DNA from: Pseudomonas graminis
Lineage (GTDB): Bacteria; Pseudomonadota; Gammaproteobacteria; Pseudomonadales; Pseudomonadaceae
Reading direction: 5' to 3'
DNA length: 64,000 bases
Assembly: GCF_013201545.1 (NCBI RefSeq)
Contig: NZ_CP053746.1
Coordinates: forward strand, 4,726,501-4,790,500
The stretch's first letter is position 1; each line of letters opens with the position of its first letter. A program made the translations under genes and the position numbers. This document shows positions 54,129 through 64,000 of this stretch, piece by piece. The notes under the pieces were generated by a model, which did not search any database, was not told the DNA's origin, and was given only the letters and a program-made list of their open reading frames with translations.

Positions 54129-55364
54129 ATGCACGTTCGACGTACCGCCCTGAGCGCTTCCATCCTCGCCGCCCTGTTTGCCTGCGGCGCCTATGCCGCC
54201 GACGTCACCCCCGAGCCATTGTTAAAGAAGGCCGAGGCCGAGCAGATACCTTATCTGGCCACGGTCAAGCAACTGGTCAACATCGACACCGGAACCGGTC
54301 AGGCGGCGGGCCTGAAAATGGTCAGCGCGGTGCTGGTCGAGCGGCTCAAAGCCCTGGGCGCAACAGTCGAGACCACACCGGCGACGCCTTCGGCGGGGGA
54401 TAACATCGTCGGCACCCTCAAGGGCACGGGCAGCAAGTCCTTTCTGCTGATGATCCATTACGACACCGTGTTCGGCCCGGGCACCGCCGCCAAGCGGCCG
54501 TTCCGCGTCGATGGTGACCACGCCTACGGCCCCGGCGTCGCCGACGCCAAAGGTGGCGTGGCCATGGTGCTGCATACCTTGAAGCTGCTCGAGGACGAGA
54601 AATTCAAGGACTTCGCCACGATCACCGTGCTGTTCAACCCTGACGAAGAAACGGGCTCCGCCGGCTCGAAAACCCTCATCGCCGAACTGGCGCGCAAGCA
54701 CGACTACGTGTTCTCGTTCGAGCCACCGGACAAGGACGCCGTGACGGTCGCGACCAATGGCATCAACGGCGTGTTCGTCGACGTCAAAGGCAAGTCCTCC
54801 CACGCCGGCTCCGCCCCGGAAGCCGGCCGCAATGCCGCCATGGAACTGGCCCACCAACTGGTGCAGCTCAAAGACCTGGGCGACCCGGCCAAGGGCACCA
54901 CGGTCAACTGGACGCTGATCAAAGGCGGCGAGAAGCGCAACATCATCCCCTCCAGCGCTACGGCCGAAGGCGACATGCGCTACTCCGATCTGAGCGAATC
55001 CGACCGCGTGCTGGCTGACGGACTACGCATCGTGCAAGGCAAAATGATCGACGGCACCGACGTCACCTTCCGCCTCGACAAAGGCCGCCCGCCGCTGGCG
55101 AAAAACCCCGCCACCGACGACCTCGCCAAAATCGCGCAGGCAATCTACGCCAAAACCGGCCGCACCCTCGAACCCATCGCCATGCGCTTCGGCACCGACG
55201 CCGGTTACGCCTACGTACCCGACAGCCAGAAACCTGCCGTCCTCGAAACCATGGGCGTCGTCGGCGCCGGCCTCCACGCCGACGACGAATACATGGACCT
55301 CAGCAGCATTGCCCCCAGGCTGTACCTGACCGCGGCGATGATCATGGAATTGTCCGGGGAATAA
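54129..55364 (+). CDS. Glutamate carboxypeptidase (CPG2-like M20 peptidase)
   Basis: A 411-residue exported zinc peptidase closely resembling carboxypeptidase G2 (415 residues), which removes C-terminal glutamate from folates and similar compounds. A signal peptide (about 1-23, ending AYAAD) is followed by the M20 fold. The dinuclear zinc ligands line up with CPG2: H110 and D112 (MIHYDTVF), D139 (GVADAKGG), E173-E174 (NPDEETG), E198 (SFEPP) and H in GLHADDEYM near the C-terminus. ATG 54129 places the signal peptide correctly. It is divergent from polB and followed by tandem repeats. Confidence 0.88.
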   Translation: MHVRRTALSASILAALFACGAYAADVTPEPLLKKAEAEQIPYLATVKQLVNIDTGTGQAAGLKMVSAVLVERLKALGATVETTPATPSAGDNIVGTLKGTGSKSFLLMIHYDTVFGPGTAAKRPFRVDGDHAYGPGVADAKGGVAMVLHTLKLLEDEKFKDFATITVLFNPDEETGSAGSKTLIAELARKHDYVFSFEPPDKDAVTVATNGINGVFVDVKGKSSHAGSAPEAGRNAAMELAHQLVQLKDLGDPAKGTTVNWTLIKGGEKRNIIPSSATAEGDMRYSDLSESDRVLADGLRIVQGKMIDGTDVTFRLDKGRPPLAKNPATDDLAKIAQAIYAKTGRTLEPIAMRFGTDAGYAYVPDSQKPAVLETMGVVGAGLHADDEYMDLSSIAPRLYLTAAMIMELSGE

Positions 55365-55690
55365 CGCAGGGCTCAAGACCGCAACTTTGATGCCCTGCGG
55401 GCCTTTCGCGAGCAAGGTGGAGCGCCACCCCGGTCGCTCCCACATTTGTTTAAACGTGCCATGGCCTGATAGACCGAGTTGCCAGCTTTTGGGCAACATC
55501 GGAAATTGGGCGGGGCCAAACAAGGCGGGCATTGAACGCAGGGCTGTAGACCGCAACTTTGATGCCCTGCGGGCCTTTCGCGAGCAAGCTCGCTCCCACA
55601 TTTGTTTAAACGTGCCATGGCCTGATAGACCGAGTTGTCAGCTTTTGAGCAACATCGAAAATTGGGCGGGACCATACAAGACGGGCCTTG
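55363..55690. repeat. 172-bp tandem duplication after the carboxypeptidase gene
   Basis: The block beginning AACGCAGGGCT repeats at 55535 (period 172). Both copies contain a GCGAGCAAGCTCGC-type REP, TTTGTTTAAACGTGCC and ATTGGGCGGG. The first copy has an extra ~18 bases, including the palindrome GGTGGAGCGCCACC, inside its REP. Further REP cores lie at about 55712 and 55743. Confidence 0.82.
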
Positions 55691-55774
55691 CAGGTGTTCC
55701 AGACTGCGGCGCTCAAGCCAGTCCCACGGAATAAACGCGTTAGCTCCGTAGGACCGGCTTCAGCCGGGAAGCTT

Positions 55775-55992
55775 TTGATCTGCTTCAGATCTGCTCTTGA
55801 TCCGCTTTTGATTTTCCTACGAAGAAAGTCCAGACACCGCAGAACGCGACTTGGGTGCAGGAACCCTGACGAAAGAAGGGCCAAACCAGGAGCAGGCACC
55901 CTTGGCTGCTCTTTAAAATCGAGAGCGGGGCTTTATCAAGTAACTCGCCGAAGGCGAAACACGAGGCCGTTAGGCCGATGCCCTTGATCTGT
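55775..55992. repeat. Long interspersed repeat, copy 4 (internally deleted)
   Basis: Same orientation as copy 3. The outer parts remain (GATCTGCT-like units, GAACGCGACTTGGGTGCAGG and, farther on, CAGGAGCAGGCACCC and CTCGCCGAAGGCGA), but the central CCGCAGGGATGCGG/GGACATGG part is missing. The 3' end reaches the selU stop. Confidence 0.75.
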
Positions 55993-57082
55993 TCCGCTGT
56001 TTCAGATATTCGACAACCGCCCCCTGATCCCCGGAAAACTCAACCCGCGCGTCCTTGCTGTCCCGCTGAAACGCATACATCGGATCGTAATACTCACTCA
56101 ACATCCCGCTGATCCAGCCACGGTGCGAATCTACCGCCCCAGTGCGCGCCTGCTCGGCCAGCGCGCTGTCCATAATCGCCGCCAGCCGCTGATAACGCTC
56201 CCCGCCCAACCGCCGAACAATGCTCGACAGACTCTGTTTCAGCCGCTCGGCGTACGCCGCAAAACCCGTTTCAACGCCCTGCACGGCGATGAACTCCGCA
56301 CACAGATCCGTCACGTAATCCTTCAGAATCCGCTCGACGCGGCTGTCAAAACTGTCCTCCAGCCACACCAGCGGCGCGTCCTGCATCGTCCGGTACAGCT
56401 CAAGGGGCACAGCGCGACTGCCCACGATGCGCCCCTCATCCTCGACCACAAACTGGTCGAGCTGCCGGGCGCGCTTCTTGAGAATGTCGACCGCCAGCAG
56501 GTTCTCGAAATCGATCTGTCCCGGTTGCGGCGTCGCGTGTTTGCCGAAGCTCGAACCGCGATGATTCGCATGCCCTTCCAGATCCAGGCCGTTGTCGAGC
56601 TGCTGCAGCACTTCGGTCTTGCCGCTGCCGGTCAAGCCGCCGATCAGCACGAAATCGCACTCGGCCACCGCCTGTTCGGTCACTTCGATCAAAAAGCTGC
56701 GCATTGCCTTGTAACCACCGATGACCCGGGGGTACTCGATGCCCGCTTCGCTCTTGAGCCACTGCTGAGTGATCTGCGAACGCAGGCCGCCGCGAAAGCA
56801 ATAGAGAAACCCCTCCGGGTGGTTGCGGGTAAAACTCGCCCACGCGTCGATTCGCGCCTGTTTCAGCTCGCCAGCCACCAGCTTGTGGCCCAATTCGATC
56901 GCCGCCTGCTGACCGTCCTGCTTATAGCTGGTGCCGACCTTCTGCCGCTCGACGTCATTCATCAGCGGCAGATTGACCACGCCAGGGAACGCGCCCTTGG
57001 TGAATTCCACTGGTGCGCGGACGTCCATCATCGGCACGTCGCGGAGGAAAATCTCGCGCAGGTCGGCGCTGTTGTCGCGCAT
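55970..57082 (-). CDS. selU: tRNA 2-selenouridine synthase
   Basis: A 370-residue enzyme (also MnmH/YbbB) that converts 2-thiouridine at the wobble position of certain tRNAs to 2-selenouridine with selenophosphate, via a geranylated intermediate. An N-terminal rhodanese domain carries the active cysteine in YCFRGG (C95), and a C-terminal P-loop domain has GLTGSGKT (149-156). ATG 57082 overlaps the selD stop by one base (TGATG), so the selenium donor and user are translationally coupled. The gene's final codons run into a long-repeat copy. Confidence 0.92.
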   Translation of the reverse strand: MRDNSADLREIFLRDVPMMDVRAPVEFTKGAFPGVVNLPLMNDVERQKVGTSYKQDGQQAAIELGHKLVAGELKQARIDAWASFTRNHPEGFLYCFRGGLRSQITQQWLKSEAGIEYPRVIGGYKAMRSFLIEVTEQAVAECDFVLIGGLTGSGKTEVLQQLDNGLDLEGHANHRGSSFGKHATPQPGQIDFENLLAVDILKKRARQLDQFVVEDEGRIVGSRAVPLELYRTMQDAPLVWLEDSFDSRVERILKDYVTDLCAEFIAVQGVETGFAAYAERLKQSLSSIVRRLGGERYQRLAAIMDSALAEQARTGAVDSHRGWISGMLSEYYDPMYAFQRDSKDARVEFSGDQGAVVEYLKQRNRSRASA

Positions 57083-58116
57083 CAGAACACCTCGACCGCG
57101 AGTGGCTGTCGCTCGATCAGTTCGCCGATCGGCGCAAGGCTCAGGCCCAGTTCTTCTGCCATGGCGAGGAACGCCGCTTCTTCGGCAGGCTCGACGGCAA
57201 TCAGCAGGCCGCCGCTGGTTTGCGGATCGCAGAGCAGCAATTTTTGTGCCTCGGTCAACGGGCCGATGCGCTCGCCATAACTGTCGTAATTGCGGTGGGT
57301 ACCGCCGGGGACGCAGTCCTGCTCGATGTAGAAATCGACGCTGCCCAGACGCGGCACGGCGGCAGCGTTCAGTCGTGCAGTGACCTGACTGCCGTCGGCC
57401 ATTTCGACCAAATGGCCGAGCAAGCCGAAGCCGGTGACGTCGGTCATGGCCGTCACGCCGGCCAGTCGGGAAAAACGGCTGCCGGGCTTGTTCAGTGTGC
57501 ACATCACGTCGCGGGCCAGGCCGATGTCTTCGTCGCGCAGCAGGCCTTTTTTCTCGGCCGTGGTCAGGATGCCAATGCCCAAGGGCTTGGTCAGGAACAG
57601 CTTGCAGCCGACGGTGGCGGTGTCGTTGCGCTTCATGAAGCGCTTTTCAACGAGGCCCGTGACAGCCAGACCGAAAATCGGCTCTGGCGCATCGATGGAG
57701 TGACCGCCCGCCAACGGGATGCCCGCTGCATCGCATACGGCACGCCCGCCGCGGATGACTTCGCGGGCGACTTCCGGGGCCAGCACGTTGACCGGCCAGC
57801 CGAGAATGGCGATGGCCATCAACGGATCGCCGCCCATGGCGTAGATGTCGCTGATGGCGTTGGTCGCGGCAATGCGGCCGAAGTCGAACGGGTCGTCGAC
57901 GATGGGCATGAAGAAATCGGTGGTGGACACCACGCCCTTTTCGTCGTCGATAGCATAGACCGCCGCGTCATCGCGGGAGGCGTTGCCGACCCACAGGCGC
58001 GGGTCGAGGTTCTGCGCGCCGCTGCCGGCGAGAATGGTTTCCAGCACCTTGGGCGAGATCTTGCAGCCGCAGCCGGCGCCGTGACTGTATTGGGTAAGAC
58101 GAATCGGGTCGGTCAT
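57082..58116 (-). CDS. selD: Selenide, water dikinase
   Basis: A 344-residue enzyme that makes selenophosphate from selenide and ATP. The glycine-rich N-terminal loop HGAGCGCKI has the catalytic cysteine (C16, equivalent to E. coli Cys17) and lysine (K19). Downstream AIR synthase-like domains include [32 protein letters not shown]. It uses Cys, not selenocysteine. ATG 58116 is preferred; the frame is open to 58257 through REP sequence. Its only visible partner is selU, so in this window selenium is committed to tRNA modification. Confidence 0.93.
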   Translation of the reverse strand: MTDPIRLTQYSHGAGCGCKISPKVLETILAGSGAQNLDPRLWVGNASRDDAAVYAIDDEKGVVSTTDFFMPIVDDPFDFGRIAATNAISDIYAMGGDPLMAIAILGWPVNVLAPEVAREVIRGGRAVCDAAGIPLAGGHSIDAPEPIFGLAVTGLVEKRFMKRNDTATVGCKLFLTKPLGIGILTTAEKKGLLRDEDIGLARDVMCTLNKPGSRFSRLAGVTAMTDVTGFGLLGHLVEMADGSQVTARLNAAAVPRLGSVDFYIEQDCVPGGTHRNYDSYGERIGPLTEAQKLLLCDPQTSGGLLIAVEPAEEAAFLAMAEELGLSLAPIGELIERQPLAVEVF

Positions 58117-58214
58117 GGGGAGCCCCTGAGTTTCAAGGCGCCGAAGTCTAACAGAGGCGCCAGTGGGTTGAAGGGTTGCTGGATGGCTGGAGCGCTGGAT
58201 GTCGGGACACGCGA

Positions 58215-58318
58215 TTTTCGTAGGACCGGCTTTAGCCGGGAAGGCGCCAGATGCCACACCGCAGAATTGATGGCGTGCGCACCTGCCTCTTCCCCGCTGA
58301 AGCCGGTCCCACTAAGAG
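58215..58318. repeat. REP pair upstream of selD
   Basis: Two REP cores in opposite orientation (about 58222-58244 and 58292-58314) in the 238-base gap between selD and the MFS gene. Confidence 0.8.
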
Positions 58319-58354
58319 AATCGAGTTCATACAATGAGCTCGGCGTGGCCCTTT

Positions 58355-59503
58355 TCAGCCGCGAGCCATGCGCCTCGCGGTCAGCACTTGCGCGAGCATG
58401 AGGGTGCCGACACACAGCAGCGCCTCCCGCAAACCGATGACATGCGCCGCGAAACCAATCAACGCCGGCCCCAGCAAAATCCCGCAATAGCCAATGCCGG
58501 TAATCACCGCAATCGCCAGCCCCGCCGGCATTTTGGTCTGTGCGCCAACGACCGAGCAATACACCGGAAAGGTGTTGGACAGCCCCAGACCGATCAGCGC
58601 GAAGCCCAGCAGGAATAGCGGCCACGGTTCCAGCAGGATCGCCATGGCAAACCCGACCATCACCAGCAGCCCGCCGCCAATCAGCAGGTTTACAGCGCCC
58701 AGGCGATCCCTCAACCAATCACCGGAAAACCGTCCCGCTGCCATGGTCAGCGAAAACACCGCATAGGCACCGCCGGCCACCGACAAATCAATCTGGTGCA
58801 TGCGGTTCAGGAACACCGCGCTCCAGTCGAGCATCGCGCCCTCCACCAAGAGCGCGATGAAGCAGAGAACCCCGACGATCACCACTTTGGTGGTCGGCCG
58901 GGCGAAGGGTGCGGACGGATCGTCTGCGCCATGGGGCACGAGGTAGCGCGCGTGCCAGAGCAGCATTCCTGCAATCAGCGCCACCACCACGGCCACCGCC
59001 AGTAACGGCGACGCCCCCAGCCACAGAAGCCATGTCATCAGCAGCGCACTGCTGATGCCGCCCAGGCTGAACAGCCCGTGAAACCCCGACATCATCGGAC
59101 GCCCGTGATCGCGCTCGACCATCAAGCCTTGCACGTTCATTGCCACGTCGATGCTGCCCAGCCCGGCGCCGAACACCGCCAGGGCCACTGCCAGCGCCGG
59201 CAGTGAGGACAGCGTGGCGAGCAACGGCAGCATGCAGCAGATCAAGGCGCCGCCAATCAACGAGACAAAACGGCAGCCCTTGCGGGTGGTCAGCATCCCC
59301 GCCAGCGGCATCGCCAACATCGAACCGAGGCCGAAGCACAACAGCAGCAGGCCAAGCTGGGCTTCTTCAAGTCCGGCCCGGTCGCGGGCGAATGGCACCA
59401 GTGGCGCCCACGCGCCCAGGGACATCCCGGACAGCAGAAACGTCAGGCGATAACTCCAGAGGTGAACGAAGACGGGGGCACGAACGGATTGGGCAACTGA
59501 CAC
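58355..59503 (-). CDS. MFS transporter (YbjJ-like)
   Basis: A 382-residue major facilitator protein with twelve predicted helices. N-terminal LTFLLSGMSLGAWAPLVPFARDRAGL, helix-loop LLCFGLGSMLAMPLAG and GFHGLFSLGGISSALL are typical of the YbjJ/FucP-like branch, whose substrates are largely unknown. The start is GTG 59503 with AGGT upstream. It stands alone between REP clusters. Confidence 0.83.
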   Translation of the reverse strand: MSVAQSVRAPVFVHLWSYRLTFLLSGMSLGAWAPLVPFARDRAGLEEAQLGLLLLCFGLGSMLAMPLAGMLTTRKGCRFVSLIGGALICCMLPLLATLSSLPALAVALAVFGAGLGSIDVAMNVQGLMVERDHGRPMMSGFHGLFSLGGISSALLMTWLLWLGASPLLAVAVVVALIAGMLLWHARYLVPHGADDPSAPFARPTTKVVIVGVLCFIALLVEGAMLDWSAVFLNRMHQIDLSVAGGAYAVFSLTMAAGRFSGDWLRDRLGAVNLLIGGGLLVMVGFAMAILLEPWPLFLLGFALIGLGLSNTFPVYCSVVGAQTKMPAGLAIAVITGIGYCGILLGPALIGFAAHVIGLREALLCVGTLMLAQVLTARRMARG

Positions 59504-59577
59504 AGAAAACGACCTGAACAGGTCTGCGCGAGCGGCAGACGGTGAATAAAAAAAGCGATCCTTCGCTGAACGTATTC

Positions 59578-59845
59578 CTTCGCAGGATCGGCTTCAGCCG
59601 GAGAGAGGCCAGTATCAAGACCCTGATTTCTGCAGCGTGACACCTGGCGCCTTCCCGGCTAAAGCCGGTCCCACTAACAGCAGCACGTGCACTCAATGGG
59701 ACCGGCCCAGCCCTGCAGATGTGCACTATCTCCCGTAGGACCGGCTTCAGCCGGGAAGAGGCCAGTTTGAGCACCCTCATTTCAGGGTGTGACCACCGAC
59801 GCCTTCCCGGCTAAAGCCGGTCCTACCTAGAGAAGAAGCCAGCTC
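59578..59845. repeat. REP cluster between MFS and treS
   Basis: Four REP cores at about 59582-59606, 59652-59676, 59737-59760 and 59802-59826 in alternating orientation fill the 351-base gap; no gene was seen there. Confidence 0.85.
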
Positions 59846-59854
59846 CGCAACCAA

Positions 59855-61924
59855 TCACATCATCGGTGCTGCCATGCTGACCACGCGCAGCGCGAGGCCT
59901 TCGTAGGCGTCCAGCGTGATGGTGAATTCACCCTCTTCGGTCAGGTCGCCTTCGACCCGTTCGTTGATGATGTCCACCACCGGCCCCGGGGCGATGCCCG
60001 GCAGGTGCAGGGTCTCGACGATGGCTTCTGCGCTAAAGTTCAGCGCCGTGATCTGGGTGCCCTTCCCGGCCGGCAGTTCGTGCACCATGATCAGCAGACC
60101 CGGGTGTTCGACGTCGGGAATCAGAATCTGCCGGCTGGCGGCGATGTCATAGGCGCGGCGCACGGCCAGCAGTTTCTTCAGCTGCGAGGCGAACGAGTCC
60201 GGCCGCTTCAATTGCTCGACCAGGCTGCCATACAGCGCGCGAGCCCGTGGCATACCGCCCTCCGAGATCTCGCAGTCCGGGTCCATGTCGACCAGATCAT
60301 AGCCACCGCGATGGATCCAGCGTGTGTCGCCGTCCCCCATCAGGTGCTCAACCTGCTCGACCGGCAGCGGCAAGGCGCCCACCAGGTCCCAGCCCGACAG
60401 CGCGAACACGCCCGGTTGCATGGCGTTGAACATCACCAGCAGCAAATGGATGTGCTGGATCTTGTCGATGTCGGCGGCGGTCATGCTGTCCAGTTCACGA
60501 ATGCCCAGGGCCGCGGTGATGATGCTCGCCGTGGTGCACGACACGCCGTTGGTGACGAACTTCAGGTTGTAGGGCGCATGCTCGCCCGCCAGACGCTCGT
60601 ACATCTCCTCGCGAATGTGCTCGCGCAGGATATTCCCCGGGAAGGTCTGACCCTGATACAGGTATTGATCGTGGCCATGCAGCGTCCAGAAATGCACCAG
60701 CTCCAGGGTCAGTTCATCGTGGTTCTGCAGGGCGTGAATCAGCGACGCAGGGTCGATGCCGAACTCATGGACCTGACGCAACATCAGGCGCAGGAACTCC
60801 GTGCGGCCGGTCAGCAGCGCGTGCTGATACGCCGGGCGGGTGATGAAGTCATAGGACAGGTCAGCGCCGCCGTGGGACATCGCCGCGATGTCATCGATGG
60901 TCAGGTTCAGCTCCTGAAAGCTGAAGCCGCCGGCCTTGCGAATGGCGCCGGCCAGCAACTGATTGCCGGTGATCGACAGCGGATGGCTCTCCGACCACGC
61001 CGTGCCGTCGGCCTTGCGTTCGACGCCGAGGAAGCCGTTGGCGTCCAGTCGCAACACCCGCGCGCCCATGACGTCGATGGCGTGCAAGGCATCGCCGATG
61101 ATCATCTGCTGCGCGGCGAAACTTGGGTCCAGCCAGTTCAGCGACGGCTGGCCTTCTTTGAAGTAGTGCAGATAGACCCAGCGGCGGTCCTTGCCGTCGA
61201 CGCCGGTGACGATGGGCGTGGCGCTCCAGTCGGTTTCCTTGACGCCGGGTTCGAAGAAAATCACCCGCTGCAACTGACCGACGATGTAATGCTTGTCGCG
61301 CAGCGCATCAACGGTGGCAGGCTGAAGGTTGACGGCGTCGCGGCCGGCCGGGACTTCCGGGAGCAGCGACCAGTCCTCTTCCTTGATCTCCACCATGTGG
61401 TAGAGGCCCGGGTACTCTTCGTAGGCCATCTCGGCCAGGCGGAAATCCGCGCCTTTGCCGGTGTGGGAAGGGATCACGTCATCGACGACGATCGCGTTGT
61501 GCGCGGCGGCGATGCGGCTGAGGTTGAGAAACTGCGCGTCGGTGCCCAGTGACGAATCCACCTCAAAGCTGATGCGGTCGAAGTTGCCGTCGATGCTCGG
61601 CGTGCGCTCGCGCCCTTTCAAACCGCCGGAGGCTTTCAACGGGCCGTTGTGAATGCCCTGAATGCCGACTTCCGACAGCGCGTGCCAGAGGGTTTCATCG
61701 GCGAGCGCTTCGAGCACCGAACCGCCTTCGCGGGTGATGATCGACGCCGGATACGCCGTGAACCAGACCGAGCCGATGGCCGAGGCATCCCTCGGACGGG
61801 CCTGGGCGTAAGGCCGCTGCCAGAGACGGCCCTGGCCGCCATACAGTTTTGCGCGTTGCTTCGCGGCGTTGAGCATCGATTGCTCAACCAGCCATTCGAC
61901 GTACTGCTTGTCCGGGGTGGTCAT
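59855..61924 (-). CDS. treS: Trehalose synthase / maltose alpha-D-glucosyltransferase (GH13)
   Basis: A 689-residue GH13-family enzyme expected to interconvert maltose and trehalose. Its length and sequence match the single-domain Pseudomonas type rather than the TreS-maltokinase fusions. Catalytic elements: nucleophile region [11 protein letters not shown] (D about 296), acid/base FQELN (E about 338) and the third acid in ALQNHDELT (about 400-408). The usual region I is modified to [13 protein letters not shown]. It has no signal peptide. No treY, treZ, glgE or glgB is adjacent; it stands divergent from a MocR regulator. A different GH13 specificity is possible. Confidence 0.85.
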   Translation of the reverse strand: MTTPDKQYVEWLVEQSMLNAAKQRAKLYGGQGRLWQRPYAQARPRDASAIGSVWFTAYPASIITREGGSVLEALADETLWHALSEVGIQGIHNGPLKASGGLKGRERTPSIDGNFDRISFEVDSSLGTDAQFLNLSRIAAAHNAIVVDDVIPSHTGKGADFRLAEMAYEEYPGLYHMVEIKEEDWSLLPEVPAGRDAVNLQPATVDALRDKHYIVGQLQRVIFFEPGVKETDWSATPIVTGVDGKDRRWVYLHYFKEGQPSLNWLDPSFAAQQMIIGDALHAIDVMGARVLRLDANGFLGVERKADGTAWSESHPLSITGNQLLAGAIRKAGGFSFQELNLTIDDIAAMSHGGADLSYDFITRPAYQHALLTGRTEFLRLMLRQVHEFGIDPASLIHALQNHDELTLELVHFWTLHGHDQYLYQGQTFPGNILREHIREEMYERLAGEHAPYNLKFVTNGVSCTTASIITAALGIRELDSMTAADIDKIQHIHLLLVMFNAMQPGVFALSGWDLVGALPLPVEQVEHLMGDGDTRWIHRGGYDLVDMDPDCEISEGGMPRARALYGSLVEQLKRPDSFASQLKKLLAVRRAYDIAASRQILIPDVEHPGLLIMVHELPAGKGTQITALNFSAEAIVETLHLPGIAPGPVVDIINERVEGDLTEEGEFTITLDAYEGLALRVVSMAAPMM

Positions 61925-62050
61925 GTATTCGGGGTTCCATCTTCAAGTGGATGGGAGCGGCGGTCCAACGGCTCTGCGAGCGCTGTCCGGACCGTCCTGC
62001 CTGGGCGTGTCAGGTTTATGCCTAACTCTAAGAGCACCTTGGCGCGTAAA

Positions 62051-62114
62051 CGTTGCATCCGTTGCTGTGACGCGCGCCATGCACTGGCTAAAATCCCCGG
62101 GGTGCATGTGCACC
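62051..62114 (+). promoter_or_regulatory. Promoter/operator region of the MocR gene
   Basis: TGTGAC-N17-TAAAAT (62066-62094) could be the promoter for the MocR gene. Direct repeats of GTTGC (62052, 62061) and a palindrome GGTGCA-TG-TGCACC (62101-62114) lie around it, candidate sites for MocR autoregulation and treS control. Confidence 0.45.
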
Positions 62115-62137
62115 GTTGGCGCTGTTCAGGGGTTTGC

Positions 62138-63583
62138 GTGGAATTACACATCGTTATCGAGGGCCGCAAGGACCTTGCCCGTCAGGTCTATGAACAGCTG
62201 CGCGACAGTATCGTGTGCGGCCGCTTGGCGGCGGGCGTGCAATTGCCGCCCAGTCGGCTGCTGGCCGCGCAGCTGGGGCTGTCGCGCAAAACCATCTCCG
62301 ACACCTACAGCCGACTGACCTATGAAAATTACCTGGTAGGCAAGGTGGGCAGCGGCACGTTCGTCAACGCCCTGAACGCCCACAGCCCGTCTCGGCCTGC
62401 GCCATCGAAACTGGCCAGCGCCCACATCGTGGCGAAATGGGAGCGGATCTCCCTGCCCCTGCGCCACCCGACCCGCGCGGGCACCCTGCGCTACGATTTT
62501 CTCGGCGGCGCGACCGCGAAAACCCAGTTTCCCCACGACGAATGGCGGCGCTGTGTGCACCACGCAGTGCGACAGATGTCCACCGAACGCGGTTTCTATA
62601 GCCAGCCGGAGGGCCTGCCCGCCCTGCGGGCCGCGATTGCCGGGCACATCGCCTTCGCGCGCGGCGTCCGCTGCGGGGCCGATGACGTGGTGGTGTGCAA
62701 TGGCGCGCAACAGGCCCTGGACCTGATCGCCCGCGTGCTGATCGAACCGGGCAGCCGCGTGGCCATGGAAGACCCGGGCTACACGCCGGCACGCCTGCTG
62801 TTTGCCGCCCAGGGCGCTGAGGTCGCCAGTGTGCCGGTCGACCGCGAGGGCATCATCGTCGAACAGATTCCCGACGACGCCTGCGCCATTTATGTGACCC
62901 CCTCCCACCAGATGCCGCTGGGCATGCCCATGAGCCTGGCGCGCCGCCACGCCCTGCTGGAGAAGGCGCGACGAATCGGCGCGATCATCATCGAAGACGA
63001 CTACGACAGCGAATTCCGCTACGAAGGCCGCCCGACTGACTCGTTGCAGAGCATGGACGAGCACGGCGTCGTGGCCTACGTCGGCACCTTTTCAAAAACC
63101 CTGCTGCCGGAACTGCGCCTGGGCTACGTCGTGCTGCCGGCGGCGATCCTCGAAGCGGTGATCAAAGCCAAGCAGCTGACCGACTGGCACACCTCGACGC
63201 TGCCGCAATGGGCCCTGAGCAAATTCATCAGCGAAGGCCTGCTCAACAAACACATCCGCCGGTGCCACAGCACCTACGCCGGTCGCCGCGAACGAATCCT
63301 GTCCCGCATCGCCGGCGACCTGTCGCCCTGGCTGGAAACCATCCCGTGCACGGCGGGCTTTCACATGGCGGTGATGCTCAAGCCCTCGCTCCAGCCGGCG
63401 ATCGACCTGCACCTGCTGGTCGATCGCGCGCGGGACAAGGCCTTAGGCCTTTATCCCCTCCACGGCTTCTACAGCGACGCGACACCGCGCGATGGACTGA
63501 TGCTGGGATTCGGCGCCATCGACCTGCTCGACATCGACCCGGCACTGGACAGGTTGCGGGATTTGCTGATGGTGTTTGATTAA
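62138..63583 (+). CDS. MocR-family regulator (GntR helix-turn-helix fused to an aminotransferase-like domain)
   Basis: A 481-residue fusion regulator. Residues about 1-75 are a GntR winged helix (ARQVYEQLRDSIVCGRLAAGVQLPPSRLLAAQLGLSRKTISDTYSRL); about 115-480 resemble a fold-type I aminotransferase with the PLP lysine in TFSKTL (about 320) and EDDYDSEFRYEGRP. Such proteins sense PLP or an amino compound rather than catalyse transamination. The start is GTG 62138 with AGGGG upstream; the frame continues to 61649 antisense to treS, which is rejected. It is divergent from treS, its nearest candidate target, though MocR proteins usually control amine or vitamin B6 genes. Confidence 0.88.
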   Translation: MELHIVIEGRKDLARQVYEQLRDSIVCGRLAAGVQLPPSRLLAAQLGLSRKTISDTYSRLTYENYLVGKVGSGTFVNALNAHSPSRPAPSKLASAHIVAKWERISLPLRHPTRAGTLRYDFLGGATAKTQFPHDEWRRCVHHAVRQMSTERGFYSQPEGLPALRAAIAGHIAFARGVRCGADDVVVCNGAQQALDLIARVLIEPGSRVAMEDPGYTPARLLFAAQGAEVASVPVDREGIIVEQIPDDACAIYVTPSHQMPLGMPMSLARRHALLEKARRIGAIIIEDDYDSEFRYEGRPTDSLQSMDEHGVVAYVGTFSKTLLPELRLGYVVLPAAILEAVIKAKQLTDWHTSTLPQWALSKFISEGLLNKHIRRCHSTYAGRRERILSRIAGDLSPWLETIPCTAGFHMAVMLKPSLQPAIDLHLLVDRARDKALGLYPLHGFYSDATPRDGLMLGFGAIDLLDIDPALDRLRDLLMVFD

Positions 63584-63599
63584 CAGGGAAAATTGAGGG

Positions 63600-63830
63600 G
63601 GCACACACCGGCCCCTTCCCGGCTGAAGCCGGTCCCACTAACAGCGCGCGCTGCATCAGTGAGACCGCTGACGCGGAGCGTCATGGGATGCATTCCCACG
63701 CGGAGCGCGGGCACGATCATAAAATTGATGGCGCCTGCACCGGCCTCTTCCCGGCTAAAGCCGGTCCCACTAAAAGCAGACCGCGTACCCCCCCGTGGGA
63801 CCGGCTTCAGCCGGGAAGCTTTTGATTTGC
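63600..63830. repeat. REP cores and second-family repeat after the MocR gene
   Basis: REP cores at about 63614-63636, 63748-63770 and 63798-63822; between them (63665-63722) a degraded copy of the second interspersed repeat with GACGCGGAGCGTCATGGGAT and CACGCGGAGCGCGGGCACGA. Confidence 0.78.
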
Positions 63831-64000
63831 TTTTGATCTTGATCTTCATACGCAAGACGTCCGGACGACGCCAATCGCGACTTGGGTGCAGGCTGAACGC
63901 AGGTCTCGCGGAGTGGGCCGAGCCGCAGGGATGCGGCGAGAGCGCCGTCAGGACATGGATGTCCGTTCGGCGCGGGCCCACGGAGCGAGACCGGAGTGAA
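63824..64000. repeat. Long interspersed repeat, copy 5 (cut by window edge)
   Basis: Same orientation as copies 3 and 4. It begins with GATTTGCTTTTGATCTT units, then GACGCCAATCGCGACTTGGG, CCGCAGGGATGCGG and GGACATGGATGTCC, and continues beyond position 64000. Confidence 0.8.

Noticed and set aside
1..64000. tRNA or rRNA genes
   Set aside because: No T-loop GGTTCGAATCC-type signatures or rRNA-like blocks were seen while reading either strand; a dedicated tRNA scan would settle this.

Overview
The window looks like chromosomal DNA of a Pseudomonas (fluorescens/syringae-type lineage; the species cannot be resolved from sequence alone). The basis is GC-rich codon use, typical Pseudomonas gene families, and dozens of Pseudomonas-type REP palindromes of the form CCGGCTnAAGCCGG and GCGAGCAAGCTCGC between genes. 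Almost everything reads as ordinary core or lineage-variable chromosome. No prophage, integrase, complete insertion sequence, CRISPR array, rRNA or tRNA was seen.

Layout. (1) 0-5 kb: the edge of a possible regulator gene with a strong palindrome, poxB (pyruvate to acetate), and a stand-alone PBP2 paralogue. (2) 5-10.6 kb: a periplasmic sugar/alcohol oxidation set: Tat-exported gamma-like subunit, GMC flavoprotein, tri-haem cytochrome c, then a Tat-exported SMP-30/gluconolactonase. (3) 10.7-16.8 kb: the main accessory island, an Rhs polymorphic toxin with an exchangeable 100-residue tip, a translationally coupled HEAT-like immunity gene and an orphan SUKH-type immunity gene. An ~84-bp direct repeat lies upstream of both rhs and the orphan immunity gene, and three copies of a TGCGCAA-N4-TTGCGCA dyad lie beyond the rhs copy. 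(4) 16.8-27.1 kb: qorR/qorB, two RcnB-like periplasmic proteins, an AEC transporter, a LysR regulator, a class-C-type serine hydrolase, ilvE, an HDOD protein, a sirtuin and an M14-like peptidase.

(5) 28.3-39 kb: a complete energised uptake route in one direction: TonB-ExbB-ExbD, a TonB-dependent receptor, then YejABEF-type binding protein, two permeases and ATPase. It probably imports a peptide or peptide-like compound. (6) 39-41.3 kb: a YraQ/ArsP-type permease followed by ~1.2 kb of pure repeats. (7) 41.3-48.2 kb: a minus-strand pentose/polyol operon (ATPase, permease, binding protein, LacI regulator, xylulokinase) with LacI-type palindromes at its promoter. (8) 48.4-64 kb: an orphan HigA-like antitoxin, oxaloacetate decarboxylase, an MFS remnant next to a cupin and its divergent LysR regulator, DNA polymerase II, a carboxypeptidase G2-like enzyme, the overlapping selD-selU pair for tRNA selenation, an MFS carrier, and trehalose synthase divergent from a MocR regulator.

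The best candidates for something little described are the rhs island architecture (duplicated upstream repeat plus triple dyad plus orphan immunity) and a ~260-bp hairpin-rich interspersed repeat present in five full or partial copies. Family assignments come from recognising motifs in the translated sequence; no database search was run.
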